Assembly: GCF_001277255.1 (NCBI RefSeq)
Contig: NZ_CP012264.1
Coordinates: 2,356,001-2,420,000 of the forward strand
Source of the DNA: Cronobacter condimenti 1330
GTDB lineage: Bacteria; Pseudomonadota; Gammaproteobacteria; Enterobacterales; Enterobacteriaceae
DNA length: 64,000 nucleotides
Direction of reading: 5' to 3'
Shown: positions 45,373 to 53,627 of the stretch, one piece after another
Position numbering within the stretch: position 1 is the first letter of the stretch
How the letters are laid out: every line of letters begins with the position of its first letter
Notes under the pieces: model-generated
What the model was told of the DNA's origin: nothing
What the model saw: only the letters and a program-made list of their open reading frames with translations
The model's database searches: none
Position numbers and translations under genes: made by a program

Positions 45373-45405
45373 AAAAAAACCCCGCGATGCGGGGTTTTTC
45401 TTTTT
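45373..45405. terminator. Bidirectional terminator between chaA and kdsA
   Basis: ACCCCGC-gat-GCGGGGT stem with seven A residues before it and T runs after it, between convergent chaA and kdsA. The ldr toxin/antisense RNA repeats that E. coli has near this place are absent, because the gap is only 123 bases. Confidence 0.9.
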
Positions 45406-45418
45406 ACGAACCCGCGAA

Positions 45419-46273
45419 TTAATTCTCGGTATCGAGTTCCGGGAAGCTTTTTACCAGATCGTCGATGGCTTTGATCTGCTGGAGGAAGGCTTCCAGTTTG
45501 GCCAGCGGCAGCGCGGACGGGCCGTCGCATTTCGCATGTTCCGGATCCGGGTGCGCTTCGATAAAGAGCCCCGCGATACCGGTCGCCATACCTGCGCGGG
45601 CAAGCTCGGTCACCTGGGCGCGACGACCGCTGGAGGCTGCGCCAAACGGGTCGCGGCATTGCAGCGCGTGGGTCACATCGAAAATCACCGGCGCGTTGCC
45701 AGACACTTTTTTCATTACGCCAAAGCCGAGCATGTCAACGACCAGGTTGTCGTAACCAAAGTTGGTGCCGCGATCGCACAGGATGACCTGCTCGTTGCCG
45801 CCCTCTTTGAATTTATCGACGATGTTACCGATCTGCCCTGGGCTGATGAACTGCGGTTTTTTCACGTTGATGACCGCGCCGGTTTTCGCCATCGCTTCAA
45901 CCAGGTCGGTCTGGCGCGCCAGGAACGCCGGCAGCTGGATAACATCTACTACGTCAGCCACTGGCTGCGCCTGTTCGGCGGTGTGTACGTCGGTGATAAT
46001 TTTCACGCCAAAGGTCTGCTTCAGCTCCTGGAAGATTTTCATCCCTTCTTCGAGGCCCGGGCCGCGGTAAGAGTGAATGGAGGAGCGGTTGGCTTTATCA
46101 AAAGACGCTTTAAAAACGTAAGGAATACCAAGCTTCTGAGTCACGGTGACGTAGTGCTCACAGATGCGCATCGCCAGATCGCGCGATTCCAGCACGTTCA
46201 TACCGCCAAACAGCACGAACGGCAGATCGTTCGCTACGTTGATATCACCAATGCTAACCACTTTTTGTTTCAT
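45419..46273 (-). CDS. kdsA: 3-deoxy-D-manno-octulosonate 8-phosphate (KDO8P) synthase
   Basis: 284 residues, identical in length to E. coli KdsA. Condenses phosphoenolpyruvate with arabinose-5-phosphate to make KDO-8-phosphate for the LPS inner core. Visible family motifs are VLFGGMNVLESRDLAM, KASFDKANRSSIHSYRGPG, IITDVHTAEQAQPVADVVDVIQLPAFLARQTDLVEAM and LFIEAHPDPEHAKCDGPSALPL. Last gene of the hemA-prfA-prmC-sirB2-sirB1-kdsA run. Confidence 0.99.
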   Translation of the reverse strand: MKQKVVSIGDINVANDLPFVLFGGMNVLESRDLAMRICEHYVTVTQKLGIPYVFKASFDKANRSSIHSYRGPGLEEGMKIFQELKQTFGVKIITDVHTAEQAQPVADVVDVIQLPAFLARQTDLVEAMAKTGAVINVKKPQFISPGQIGNIVDKFKEGGNEQVILCDRGTNFGYDNLVVDMLGFGVMKKVSGNAPVIFDVTHALQCRDPFGAASSGRRAQVTELARAGMATGIAGLFIEAHPDPEHAKCDGPSALPLAKLEAFLQQIKAIDDLVKSFPELDTEN

Positions 46274-46315
46274 ATTGTCGCCTTAGTCCTGTGTAAATCG
46301 GTACACTGCCGCCGC

Positions 46316-47125
46316 TTAGTGCAGGGTAATCTGCTTGTGCGAAATAGAGTTAATCTGCGCCCGAATCATCTCGCTAATCGGATCTTCAGGGCACTGCTCC
46401 ACAAAATAGCTTAAATCATTAAGCGCTACGTGCTCGCAATCCAGCTGAGCATAAATCAGTCCGCGGTCGCGGATTTCATACGGGTCTTCCGGGTTAAACT
46501 CCAGCAGCGCTTCGCTGGCGCGCAGCGCCAGTTCCATCTGCCGCTCTTCCATCAAGGCGGATTTCAGGGTGTCGAGCAGCTTGCGGATAACCAGAATATG
46601 TTCGGACTCTTCAAGATCGTCCATATAGAGCTCGGCGACCGGGCTGATATTGCCTTTCAGCCACACTTCAAGCGTATGTTCGTCGAGCGTCTCGCCGTTG
46701 AACGGATTGATGAGCCACATTTCGCCATCCATCCAGTCGGCGCGCAAAATAAGCTGCGTCGGGAAAATCACTGGCATGAGGGGAATTTCAAGACGACCGG
46801 CAATCCACAACAGAATGGCCCCGAGCGATACGGCGCTGCCCTGGCGGTTTTTCAACACTTTATCCAGCCACAGTGCATCAGAGAGGCGGTAGACGCCGCG
46901 CGCGTCGCTAAACCCCCACTCCCCGTAAAAAAGCTCAAGCAGGCGCTCCAGCTGGCTGTCCTGATGCGAACCTTCGCAGATCTCTTCACGCGCGAGCCTC
47001 ACCAGGCTCTCCAGTTGGTCGTAAACGTCCTGCGCCGGAAAATCGTCACGAATATGCTGTGATACCAGAATCATGCCGTCACAGAGCGGCGCGTTGTTAA
47101 ACTGGAAATTGGCCAACGACTTCAT
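46316..47125 (-). CDS. sirB1: SirB1/YchA family protein (transglutaminase-like + TPR)
   Basis: 269 residues, as in E. coli YchA. An N-terminal transglutaminase-like domain (~1-180, for example GSAVSLGAILLWIAGRLEIPLMPVIFPTQLILRADW) is followed by tetratricopeptide repeats (RQMELALRASEALLEFNPEDPYEIRDRGLIYAQLDCEHVALNDL). The molecular function is unknown; the name comes from a Salmonella invasion-regulation screen. The start overlaps the sirB2 stop by four bases. Confidence 0.93.
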   Translation of the reverse strand: MKSLANFQFNNAPLCDGMILVSQHIRDDFPAQDVYDQLESLVRLAREEICEGSHQDSQLERLLELFYGEWGFSDARGVYRLSDALWLDKVLKNRQGSAVSLGAILLWIAGRLEIPLMPVIFPTQLILRADWMDGEMWLINPFNGETLDEHTLEVWLKGNISPVAELYMDDLEESEHILVIRKLLDTLKSALMEERQMELALRASEALLEFNPEDPYEIRDRGLIYAQLDCEHVALNDLSYFVEQCPEDPISEMIRAQINSISHKQITLH

Positions 47126-47517
47126 ATCAACCCCAATAGCGGTATTTTTGTGGTGGCGAGTTTCACGATGATGTACAGCACCACCAGCCCAAGCAGGAAG
47201 GCAATCCAGCGGACCTGCTGGCTGCGCGGGCGACGCCCGAGCGCGATAAAGCCTAAAACGATGTAGATGATAACGCCAAAGAGTTTTTCAGTCAGCCACG
47301 CGCCTTGTGGGGTGAACGGATAAAAGTGCGTAATGAGCACCAGCGCCACGCCGCTACCCAGCAATACGGTATCATTGACATGCGGCACGATGCGCACCCA
47401 GCGCTTTGTCGACATCGCCGAGCCGCGGTACTGCCACCAGTAACGCAAAATAAAGAGACTGATGGAGATTGCCACCGTCAGAAGATGTAGATGTTTTACT
47501 GCAAAGTAAGCGGCCAT
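47122..47517 (-). CDS. sirB2: SirB2 family membrane protein
   Basis: 131 residues with four predicted membrane helices (HLLTVAISISLFILRYWW, NDTVLLGSGVALVLITHF, KLFGVIIYIVLGFIALG, IAFLLGLVVLYIIVKLA). A small inner membrane protein of unknown role, the YchQ of E. coli. Six-base gap after prmC and four-base overlap with sirB1. Confidence 0.93.
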   Translation of the reverse strand: MAAYFAVKHLHLLTVAISISLFILRYWWQYRGSAMSTKRWVRIVPHVNDTVLLGSGVALVLITHFYPFTPQGAWLTEKLFGVIIYIVLGFIALGRRPRSQQVRWIAFLLGLVVLYIIVKLATTKIPLLGLI

Positions 47518-47523
47518 GCTGCC

Positions 47524-48366
47524 CTACTCCTGTGTGTTGCGATAATGTCCCAGCGTCAAACGTTCGTTGTCGCCGTAGTCCCGGCAGGTTTCTATGCGCT
47601 CATAACCTGCGCGCTCGAATAACGCGCGTACCGCGCCGCCCTGTTGCCAGCCATGTTCTAATAATAAGACACCGTCGTTTTCAAGAAAGCGGCGCGCGTC
47701 GGTAATCAGCGTATCGAGATCCGCAAGCCCGCCTTTTTGCGCCACAAGGGCGCTTGTCGGCTCAAAGCGCACGTCCCCCTGCGCCAGATGCGGATCTTCA
47801 GCATCAATATACGGGGGATTGCTGACGATAAGCGAAAAACGCGCCTCCGTCAGCGCGGAAAACCAGTGGCTTTGTAAAACCGTGATGTTATCGATGCCAA
47901 GCCGCTGCGCGTTGCGTCTGGCAAGCGCTACGGCGTCGGGGATGACATCCAGTGCCGTGACATGGCAGTCGGGGCGTTCCGAGGCGAGCGCCAGCGCAAT
48001 CGCGCCGGTGCCAGTGCCGAGATCGAGAATGCGACACGGCGTCGACGGCAAACGCGCCAGCGCCTGCTCCACCAGACATTCCGTATCGGGACGGGGAATA
48101 AGCGTTGCCGGTGACACCTCAAGCGGCAACGACCAGAACTCGCGCTGGCCGATAAGATACGCCACCGGCTCGCCCTTGGCGCGGCGCGCCAGCAGAGTAT
48201 CGAGCCGTTGACGTTCATCATCAGTCAGCAACGTTTCGCCAAAGGCGAGGATAAACGTGCGGGGCCTGCCGGTCACGAAGCCCAGCAGGATTTCCGCGTC
48301 GCGGCGCGGCGATTCGCTATCATGGAGACGGTGGATGGCCTCTTTAAGCCACTGCTGATACTCCAT
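47524..48366 (-). CDS. prmC: Release factor glutamine methyltransferase PrmC
   Basis: 280 residues from the ATG at 48366, which overlaps the prfA stop (TGATG). Methylates the glutamine of the GGQ motif in RF1 and RF2, using S-adenosylmethionine. An N-terminal helical domain is followed by the methyltransferase fold with ILDLGTGTGAIALALAS (SAM motif I) and the substrate motif SNPPYI. It sits directly after the gene of its substrate, PrfA. Also called HemK. Confidence 0.98.
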   Translation of the reverse strand: MEYQQWLKEAIHRLHDSESPRRDAEILLGFVTGRPRTFILAFGETLLTDDERQRLDTLLARRAKGEPVAYLIGQREFWSLPLEVSPATLIPRPDTECLVEQALARLPSTPCRILDLGTGTGAIALALASERPDCHVTALDVIPDAVALARRNAQRLGIDNITVLQSHWFSALTEARFSLIVSNPPYIDAEDPHLAQGDVRFEPTSALVAQKGGLADLDTLITDARRFLENDGVLLLEHGWQQGGAVRALFERAGYERIETCRDYGDNERLTLGHYRNTQE

Positions 48367-49448
48367 CAATCCTGCTCGGCCAGCGCCGCCAGTTGATCGG
48401 CCTGATGCTCCTGGATAATCGGCTCGATGAGCGCGTCCAGCTTGCCTTCCATCACTTCGTCGAGACGGTAAAGCGTCAGGTTGATGCGGTGATCGGTTAC
48501 GCGGCCCTGCGGGAAGTTGTACGTGCGGTTGCGATCGGAGCGATCGCCGCTTCCCAGCAAGTTGCGACGCGTGGAGGCTTCCGCCTGCTGCCGCTTCGCC
48601 GCTTCAGCGGCGTGAATCCGCGCCCCCAGCACCGCCAGCGCTTTAGCTTTGTTCTTATGCTGCGAGCGCTCATCCTGACACTCCACCACAATGCCGGTCG
48701 GCAGGTGGGTGATACGAATCGCCGAGTCAGTGGTGTTAACGTGCTGACCGCCTGCGCCGGAGGAGCGGAAGGTGTCGATACGCAGATCCGCCGGGTTGAT
48801 ATCCGGCAGCTCCGCTTCCGGCAGCTCCGGCATCACCGCCACGGTGCAGGCAGAGGTGTGGATGCGGCCCTGGGATTCGGTGGCCGGTACACGCTGTACG
48901 CGATGGCCGCCGGATTCAAACTTAAGACGCCCATAAGCGCCATCGCCGCTGATTTTGGCGATGACCTCTTTATAACCACCATGCTCGCCTTCGCTGGCGC
49001 TCATGATTTCTACGCGCCAGCGGCGCGATTCAGCGTATCGGCTGTACATACGGAAGAGATCGCCTGCGAACAGCGCGGCTTCATCGCCGCCAGTACCGGC
49101 ACGCACCTCAAGAAACGCGTTGCGTTCGTCGTCAGGATCTTTTGGCAGCAACAGGAGCTGAAGCTGCTGCTCCAGCGCTTCGCTTTTTTCCTTCGCCTCC
49201 AGCAGTTCGTCCTGCGCCATGTCGCGCATTTCCGGATCGCTTAACATTAAGCGTGCGGTTTCCATGTCTTCCTGGACCTGGCGCCATTCAAGGAAACAGC
49301 GCGAAACGTCGCTCAGCTGGGCATATTCGCGCGACAGGGCGCGAAAACGCTCCTGATCGGCAAGCGTACCCGCATCGCCCAGCAGAGCCTGAACTTCTTC
49401 ATGACGCTCCTGCAAGGCTTCCAGTTTGGCAACGATAGAAGGCTTCAT
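48366..49448 (-). CDS. prfA: Peptide chain release factor 1
   Basis: 360 residues, the E. coli length. Recognises UAA and UAG stop codons and triggers peptide release. The codon-recognition region is RVPATESQGRIHTSA (PxT-type motif PAT), and the catalytic GGQ motif is in FRSSGAGGQHVNTTDSAIRI. Second gene after hemA with a 37-base gap, and translationally coupled to prmC. Confidence 0.99.
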   Translation of the reverse strand: MKPSIVAKLEALQERHEEVQALLGDAGTLADQERFRALSREYAQLSDVSRCFLEWRQVQEDMETARLMLSDPEMRDMAQDELLEAKEKSEALEQQLQLLLLPKDPDDERNAFLEVRAGTGGDEAALFAGDLFRMYSRYAESRRWRVEIMSASEGEHGGYKEVIAKISGDGAYGRLKFESGGHRVQRVPATESQGRIHTSACTVAVMPELPEAELPDINPADLRIDTFRSSGAGGQHVNTTDSAIRITHLPTGIVVECQDERSQHKNKAKALAVLGARIHAAEAAKRQQAEASTRRNLLGSGDRSDRNRTYNFPQGRVTDHRINLTLYRLDEVMEGKLDALIEPIIQEHQADQLAALAEQD

Positions 49449-49485
49449 AGGCGGTAGATCACCCTGTAATTAGAATTGTGTTGTG

Positions 49486-50742
49486 CTACTCCAGCCCGAG
49501 GCTGTTGCGCAGAATATGCAGGCGTTCATCATCCCCGTCACGGGCAGCCTGCTGAAGAGATTTGGTTGGGGTGTGGATCAGGCGGTTGGTCAGCTTGCGC
49601 GCCAGATCCTGCATGATGGCTTCGGCATCGCCGCCGGTACGCAGTGCTGCCAGCGCTTTGCTGGTGAGTTCTTCACGTACTTGCTCAGCCTGGGCGCGAT
49701 AATCGCGGATGGTCTCGCTGACGCTCTGGGCGCGCAACCAGGCCATAAATTCGCTCGCTTCCTGCTCGACGATAGACTCCGCCTGCACCGCCGCGGCTTT
49801 ACGCTGCGCCAGGTTGTGCTGAATGATGCTCTGGAGATCGTCGACGCTATAAAGATAGGCGTTGGCCAGTTTGCCGACTTCCGGCTCAACATCGCGCGGC
49901 ACCGCAATATCCACCAGCAGCATCGGCTGGTTGCGGCGCGCTTTCAGCGCACGCTCCATCATCCCTTTGCCGATGATAGGCAGCGGACTTGCAGTGGAGC
50001 TGATGATGATATCGGCGTCTTTAAGGCGTTCGTCTATCTCGCCAAGACCAATGACCTCCGCCCCGACTTCATCTGCCAGGCGCTGGGCGCGCTCGCGGGT
50101 ACGGTTGGCGATAATCATTTTTTGGACGTTGTGTTCGCGAAGGTGTCGTGCCGCCAGTTCGATAGTCTCGCCCGCCCCGACCAGCATGACGGTGACGGTT
50201 GAGAGCGATTCGAAAATCTGACGCGCCAGCGTACAGGCGGCGAAGGCGACTGAGACCGCGCTGGCCCCGATATCCGTTTCCGTGCGAACACGTTTGGCGA
50301 CGGAGAACGACTTCTGGAACATGCGTTCAAGGTCGCTCGCATTGGCATGGCCGCGCCCGGAGTCGGCGAAGGCTTTTTTCACCTGGCCCAGAATTTGCGG
50401 CTCGCCCAATACCAGCGAATCAAGTCCGCTTGCCACGCGCATCAAATGGCTGACGGCATCGTTATCGTGATGCCAGTACAGACTATTGCGCACTTCCGCT
50501 TCGTCAAGATGGTGGTAGTCGCACAGCCAGCGAACGAGTTTGTCGTGCAGGTTGTCTTGCTCTTCAACGCTCAGGTAAAGCTCTGTACGGTTGCATGTCG
50601 ACAGCACCACTCCGCCCTGCACCATAGGCTGCGACAGCAGGCTTTCCAACGCCTGGTCGAGCGTATCCGGCGAAAACGTTACGCGTTCTCGCAGCGAAAC
50701 AGGAGCCGTTTTGTGGTTGATGCCGAGAGCTAACAGGGTCAT
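49486..50742 (-). CDS. hemA: Glutamyl-tRNA reductase
   Basis: 418 residues from the ATG at 50742, the E. coli length; the frame is open 52 codons upstream but begins in the lolB promoter region. Reduces glutamyl-tRNA to glutamate-1-semialdehyde, the first step of heme synthesis in this group. The catalytic cysteine is in VVLSTCNRTELYLS, and the NADPH domain has VMLVGAGETIELAARHL. The start (MTLLALGINHKTAPV) matches the N-terminal segment through which E. coli HemA is degraded and feedback-controlled by heme. Confidence 0.98.
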   Translation of the reverse strand: MTLLALGINHKTAPVSLRERVTFSPDTLDQALESLLSQPMVQGGVVLSTCNRTELYLSVEEQDNLHDKLVRWLCDYHHLDEAEVRNSLYWHHDNDAVSHLMRVASGLDSLVLGEPQILGQVKKAFADSGRGHANASDLERMFQKSFSVAKRVRTETDIGASAVSVAFAACTLARQIFESLSTVTVMLVGAGETIELAARHLREHNVQKMIIANRTRERAQRLADEVGAEVIGLGEIDERLKDADIIISSTASPLPIIGKGMMERALKARRNQPMLLVDIAVPRDVEPEVGKLANAYLYSVDDLQSIIQHNLAQRKAAAVQAESIVEQEASEFMAWLRAQSVSETIRDYRAQAEQVREELTSKALAALRTGGDAEAIMQDLARKLTNRLIHTPTKSLQQAARDGDDERLHILRNSLGLE

Positions 50743-50941
50743 GGAGCGGGAATAGTACCAGCGTTGATAAGGTTTGCTGTGCGCATCATACAGGATGCGT
50801 AAGGTCAATAAAAGAGAACCGCCTCTTTTGGAGTAATAGGCCGTTTCATGATTTAAGACAACTTGACCATAGACGCCCCCTGCCCCTGACGCTAGCATGA
50901 AGGGTTATAACCTCAATCAACATCAAGGATTTGTTCCTGTT

Positions 50942-51565
50942 ATGGCGATTTCTTCTGTGCGTTTTTGGTCTCTCGCCCCGCTGGCGAGCCTGGTGCTGAC
51001 CGCCTGTGTCAGTCATGCCCCGCAAGGTCCGGGTAAAAGCCCCGATTCCCCCGAGTGGCGACAGCATCAACAACAGGTGCAAAACCTCGCCCAGTTCCAG
51101 ACCCGCGGCGCCTTCGCCTATCTTTCCGACCAGCAGAAAGTCTACGCGCGCTTTTTCTGGCAGCAGACCGGTAAAGAGAATTACCGCCTGCTGTTAACTA
51201 ACCCGCTTGGCAGCACCGAACTTGAGCTGAACGCGAAGCCGGGCGCGGTAGAACTGATGGATAACAAAGGTCAGCACTATCAGGCAACCGACGCCGAGGA
51301 GATGATAGGCAAGTTGACAGGTATGCCTATCCCGCTCAACAGCCTGCGCCAGTGGATTGTCGGCCTGCCGGGCGATGCCACCGACTATTCGCTGGACGAG
51401 CAGTATCGCCTGCGTGAGGTGAATTACACCCAGAATGGTAAGACCTGGAAGGTCACTTACGGCGGTTATGACACCAAAACCCAGCCGGCCATGCCGTCGA
51501 ACCTGGAGCTGCGCGAAGGCGATCAGCGCATCAAGCTAAAAATGGATAACTGGATTGTGAAATAA
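50942..51565 (+). CDS. lolB: Outer membrane lipoprotein receptor LolB
   Basis: 207 residues from the ATG at 50942, the E. coli length; an upstream in-frame ATG at 50897 would add 15 residues without helping the signal. The lipoprotein signal ends with lipobox LTAC, so the mature protein starts at that cysteine. LolB accepts lipoproteins from LolA and inserts them in the outer membrane. Conserved segments seen are TRGAFAYLSDQQKVYARFFWQQ and LTNPLGSTELEL. The stop overlaps the ispE start by one base (TAATG). Divergent from hemA. Confidence 0.97.
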   Translation: MAISSVRFWSLAPLASLVLTACVSHAPQGPGKSPDSPEWRQHQQQVQNLAQFQTRGAFAYLSDQQKVYARFFWQQTGKENYRLLLTNPLGSTELELNAKPGAVELMDNKGQHYQATDAEEMIGKLTGMPIPLNSLRQWIVGLPGDATDYSLDEQYRLREVNYTQNGKTWKVTYGGYDTKTQPAMPSNLELREGDQRIKLKMDNWIVK

Positions 51566-52431
51566 TGACCCGTTGGCCCTCCCCGGCGAAGCTTAATCTT
51601 TTCTTATATATTACGGGCCGTCGCGATGACGGCTACCATAACCTGCAGACGCTGTTTCAGTTTCTCAACTATGGCGACACGGTGCTGATTACGCCGCGTC
51701 AGGACGGCGCGCTGCGGCTGGTGACGCCCGTCGACGGTGTGTCGGAGGAGAATAATCTCATCATGCGCGCGGCGCATTTGCTAAGGGATTACGCCCGCGA
51801 GACGCATCGTCTGCCGCAAGAGGCTGGCGCGGATCTGGGTGTGGAAAAACGTCTGCCGATGGGCGGCGGGCTTGGCGGTGGTTCATCTAACGCGGCGACG
51901 GTGCTCGTGGCGCTTAATCATCTCTGGCAGACCGGGCTTAGCGAAGATGAACTGGCGCGTTTAGGCGTACAACTTGGCGCCGATGTGCCTGTGTTTGTAC
52001 GTGGGCGTGCGGCGTTTGCCGAAGGTGTCGGCGAGCTGCTGACACCCGCCAGCCCGCCGGAGAAATGGTATCTTGTGGCGCATCCTGGCGTCAGTATTCC
52101 TACGCCAGTTATCTTTCAGGATCCTGAGCTCACCCGCGATACGCCCGTGCGGTCAATGGACACGTTATTGAAATGTGAATTTGGCAACGATTGCGAGCAT
52201 ATCGCAAGAAAACGTTTTCGTGAGGTTGATGCCGCGCTTTCCTGGCTGTTAGAATACGCGCCGTCGCGCCTGACCGGCACCGGAGCTTGTGTGTTTGCTG
52301 AATTTGACACCGAATCCGAGGCCCGCCGGGTGCTTGAGAAAGCCCCGGAATGGCTTAAGGGTTTTGTTGCGCGAGGTGTCAACCATTCTCCGCTACAGCA
52401 AGCCATCGCCGGGCAAATCGAGTACTGGTGA
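51565..52431 (+). CDS. ispE: 4-diphosphocytidyl-2-C-methyl-D-erythritol kinase
   Basis: 288 residues. Phosphorylates CDP-ME in the MEP pathway to isoprenoids. A GHMP kinase: substrate lysine in PAKLNLFLYITGRRDDGYHNLQTLFQ and ATP-binding glycine loop PMGGGLGGGSSNAATVL. C-terminal motif TGTGACVFAEF. Between lolB and prs, as in E. coli. GC-rich and typical of its neighbours. Confidence 0.98.
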   Translation: MTRWPSPAKLNLFLYITGRRDDGYHNLQTLFQFLNYGDTVLITPRQDGALRLVTPVDGVSEENNLIMRAAHLLRDYARETHRLPQEAGADLGVEKRLPMGGGLGGGSSNAATVLVALNHLWQTGLSEDELARLGVQLGADVPVFVRGRAAFAEGVGELLTPASPPEKWYLVAHPGVSIPTPVIFQDPELTRDTPVRSMDTLLKCEFGNDCEHIARKRFREVDAALSWLLEYAPSRLTGTGACVFAEFDTESEARRVLEKAPEWLKGFVARGVNHSPLQQAIAGQIEYW

Positions 52432-52558
52432 CAACGTCACCTCTGTTCCAGACGTTGCGCCATGCTCTTTTAATACACCGCCTGGATGGCGAACCTGCTT
52501 CCTGTCGCGTTTTGCGGCGCCGCCATCCACCACTGGACGCATGCCTGAGGTTCTTCTC

Positions 52559-53506
52559 GTGCCTGATATGAAGCTTTTTGCTGGTAACGCCACCCCGGAA
52601 CTAGCACAACGTATTGCCAACCGCCTGTACACTTCCCTCGGCGACGCTGCTGTCGGTCGCTTTAGCGACGGCGAAGTCAGCGTACAAATTAATGAAAATG
52701 TACGCGGTGGTGATATTTTCATCATCCAGTCCACTTGTGCCCCTACCAACGACAACCTGATGGAATTGGTTGTGATGGTTGACGCCCTGCGCCGCGCTTC
52801 CGCAGGTCGTATTACCGCTGTTATCCCCTACTTTGGTTATGCCCGTCAGGACCGTCGCGTGCGTTCCGCGCGTGTGCCTATCACCGCGAAAGTGGTGGCG
52901 GATTTCCTCTCAAGCGTTGGGGTTGACCGCGTTCTCACTGTGGACCTGCACGCAGAACAGATTCAGGGCTTCTTCGATGTGCCGGTAGACAACGTATTCG
53001 GCAGCCCGATTCTGCTGGAAGATATGCTGCAGCAGAACCTGGACAACCCGATTGTCGTTTCGCCGGACATCGGCGGCGTCGTACGCGCTCGTGCTATCGC
53101 GAAGCTGCTTAACGATACCGACATGGCAATCATCGACAAGCGCCGTCCGCGCGCTAACGTCTCCCAGGTGATGCATATCATCGGTGACGTAGCCGGTCGC
53201 GACTGTGTGCTGGTTGACGACATGATAGACACCGGCGGCACGCTGTGCAAAGCGGCAGAAGCGCTGAAAGAACGCGGCGCTAAACGCGTTTTCGCTTACG
53301 CCACTCACCCGATCTTCTCTGGCAATGCCATTAACAACCTGCGCAATTCGGTCATTGACGAAGTGGTTGTCTGCGACACGATCCCGCTCGCTGAAGAGAT
53401 CAAGGCGCTGCCAAACGTGCGTACCCTCACCCTCTCCGGCATGCTGGCCGAGGCGATTCGTCGTATCAGCAACGAAGAATCTATCTCTGCCATGTTCGAG
53501 CATTAA
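52559..53506 (+). CDS. prs: Ribose-phosphate pyrophosphokinase (PRPP synthase)
   Basis: 315 residues from a GTG start with GAGG nine bases upstream, the same arrangement as I recall for E. coli. An open frame begins further upstream inside ispE, but the conserved protein starts at PDMKLFAGNATPELAQ. Makes PRPP from ribose-5-phosphate and ATP for purine, pyrimidine, NAD, histidine and tryptophan synthesis. The flexible loop GYARQDRRVRSARVPITAK and the PRPP loop DCVLVDDMIDTGGTL are visible. Confidence 0.99.
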   Translation: MPDMKLFAGNATPELAQRIANRLYTSLGDAAVGRFSDGEVSVQINENVRGGDIFIIQSTCAPTNDNLMELVVMVDALRRASAGRITAVIPYFGYARQDRRVRSARVPITAKVVADFLSSVGVDRVLTVDLHAEQIQGFFDVPVDNVFGSPILLEDMLQQNLDNPIVVSPDIGGVVRARAIAKLLNDTDMAIIDKRRPRANVSQVMHIIGDVAGRDCVLVDDMIDTGGTLCKAAEALKERGAKRVFAYATHPIFSGNAINNLRNSVIDEVVVCDTIPLAEEIKALPNVRTLTLSGMLAEAIRRISNEESISAMFEH

Positions 53507-53518
53507 TTTGCCCGACAT

Positions 53519-53547
53519 TAAAAACCCGCTCCGGCGGGTTTTTTTAT
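53519..53547 (+). terminator. Rho-independent terminator of prs
   Basis: AAACCCGC-tcc-GGCGGGTTT stem with a T run of seven, directly after the prs stop. Confidence 0.9.
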
Positions 53548-53627
53548 CCCTTAATTTTATTTGTATGACTTATCAATTCATCGTCATATATTGATTTGCA
53601 TGATGATGAGCGCATGGACTACATAAC

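Noticed and set aside
52289..52558. Extended 405-residue start for prs inside ispE
   Set aside because: The conserved PRPP synthase begins at the GTG at 52559 with a good ribosome site and gives the standard 315 residues.
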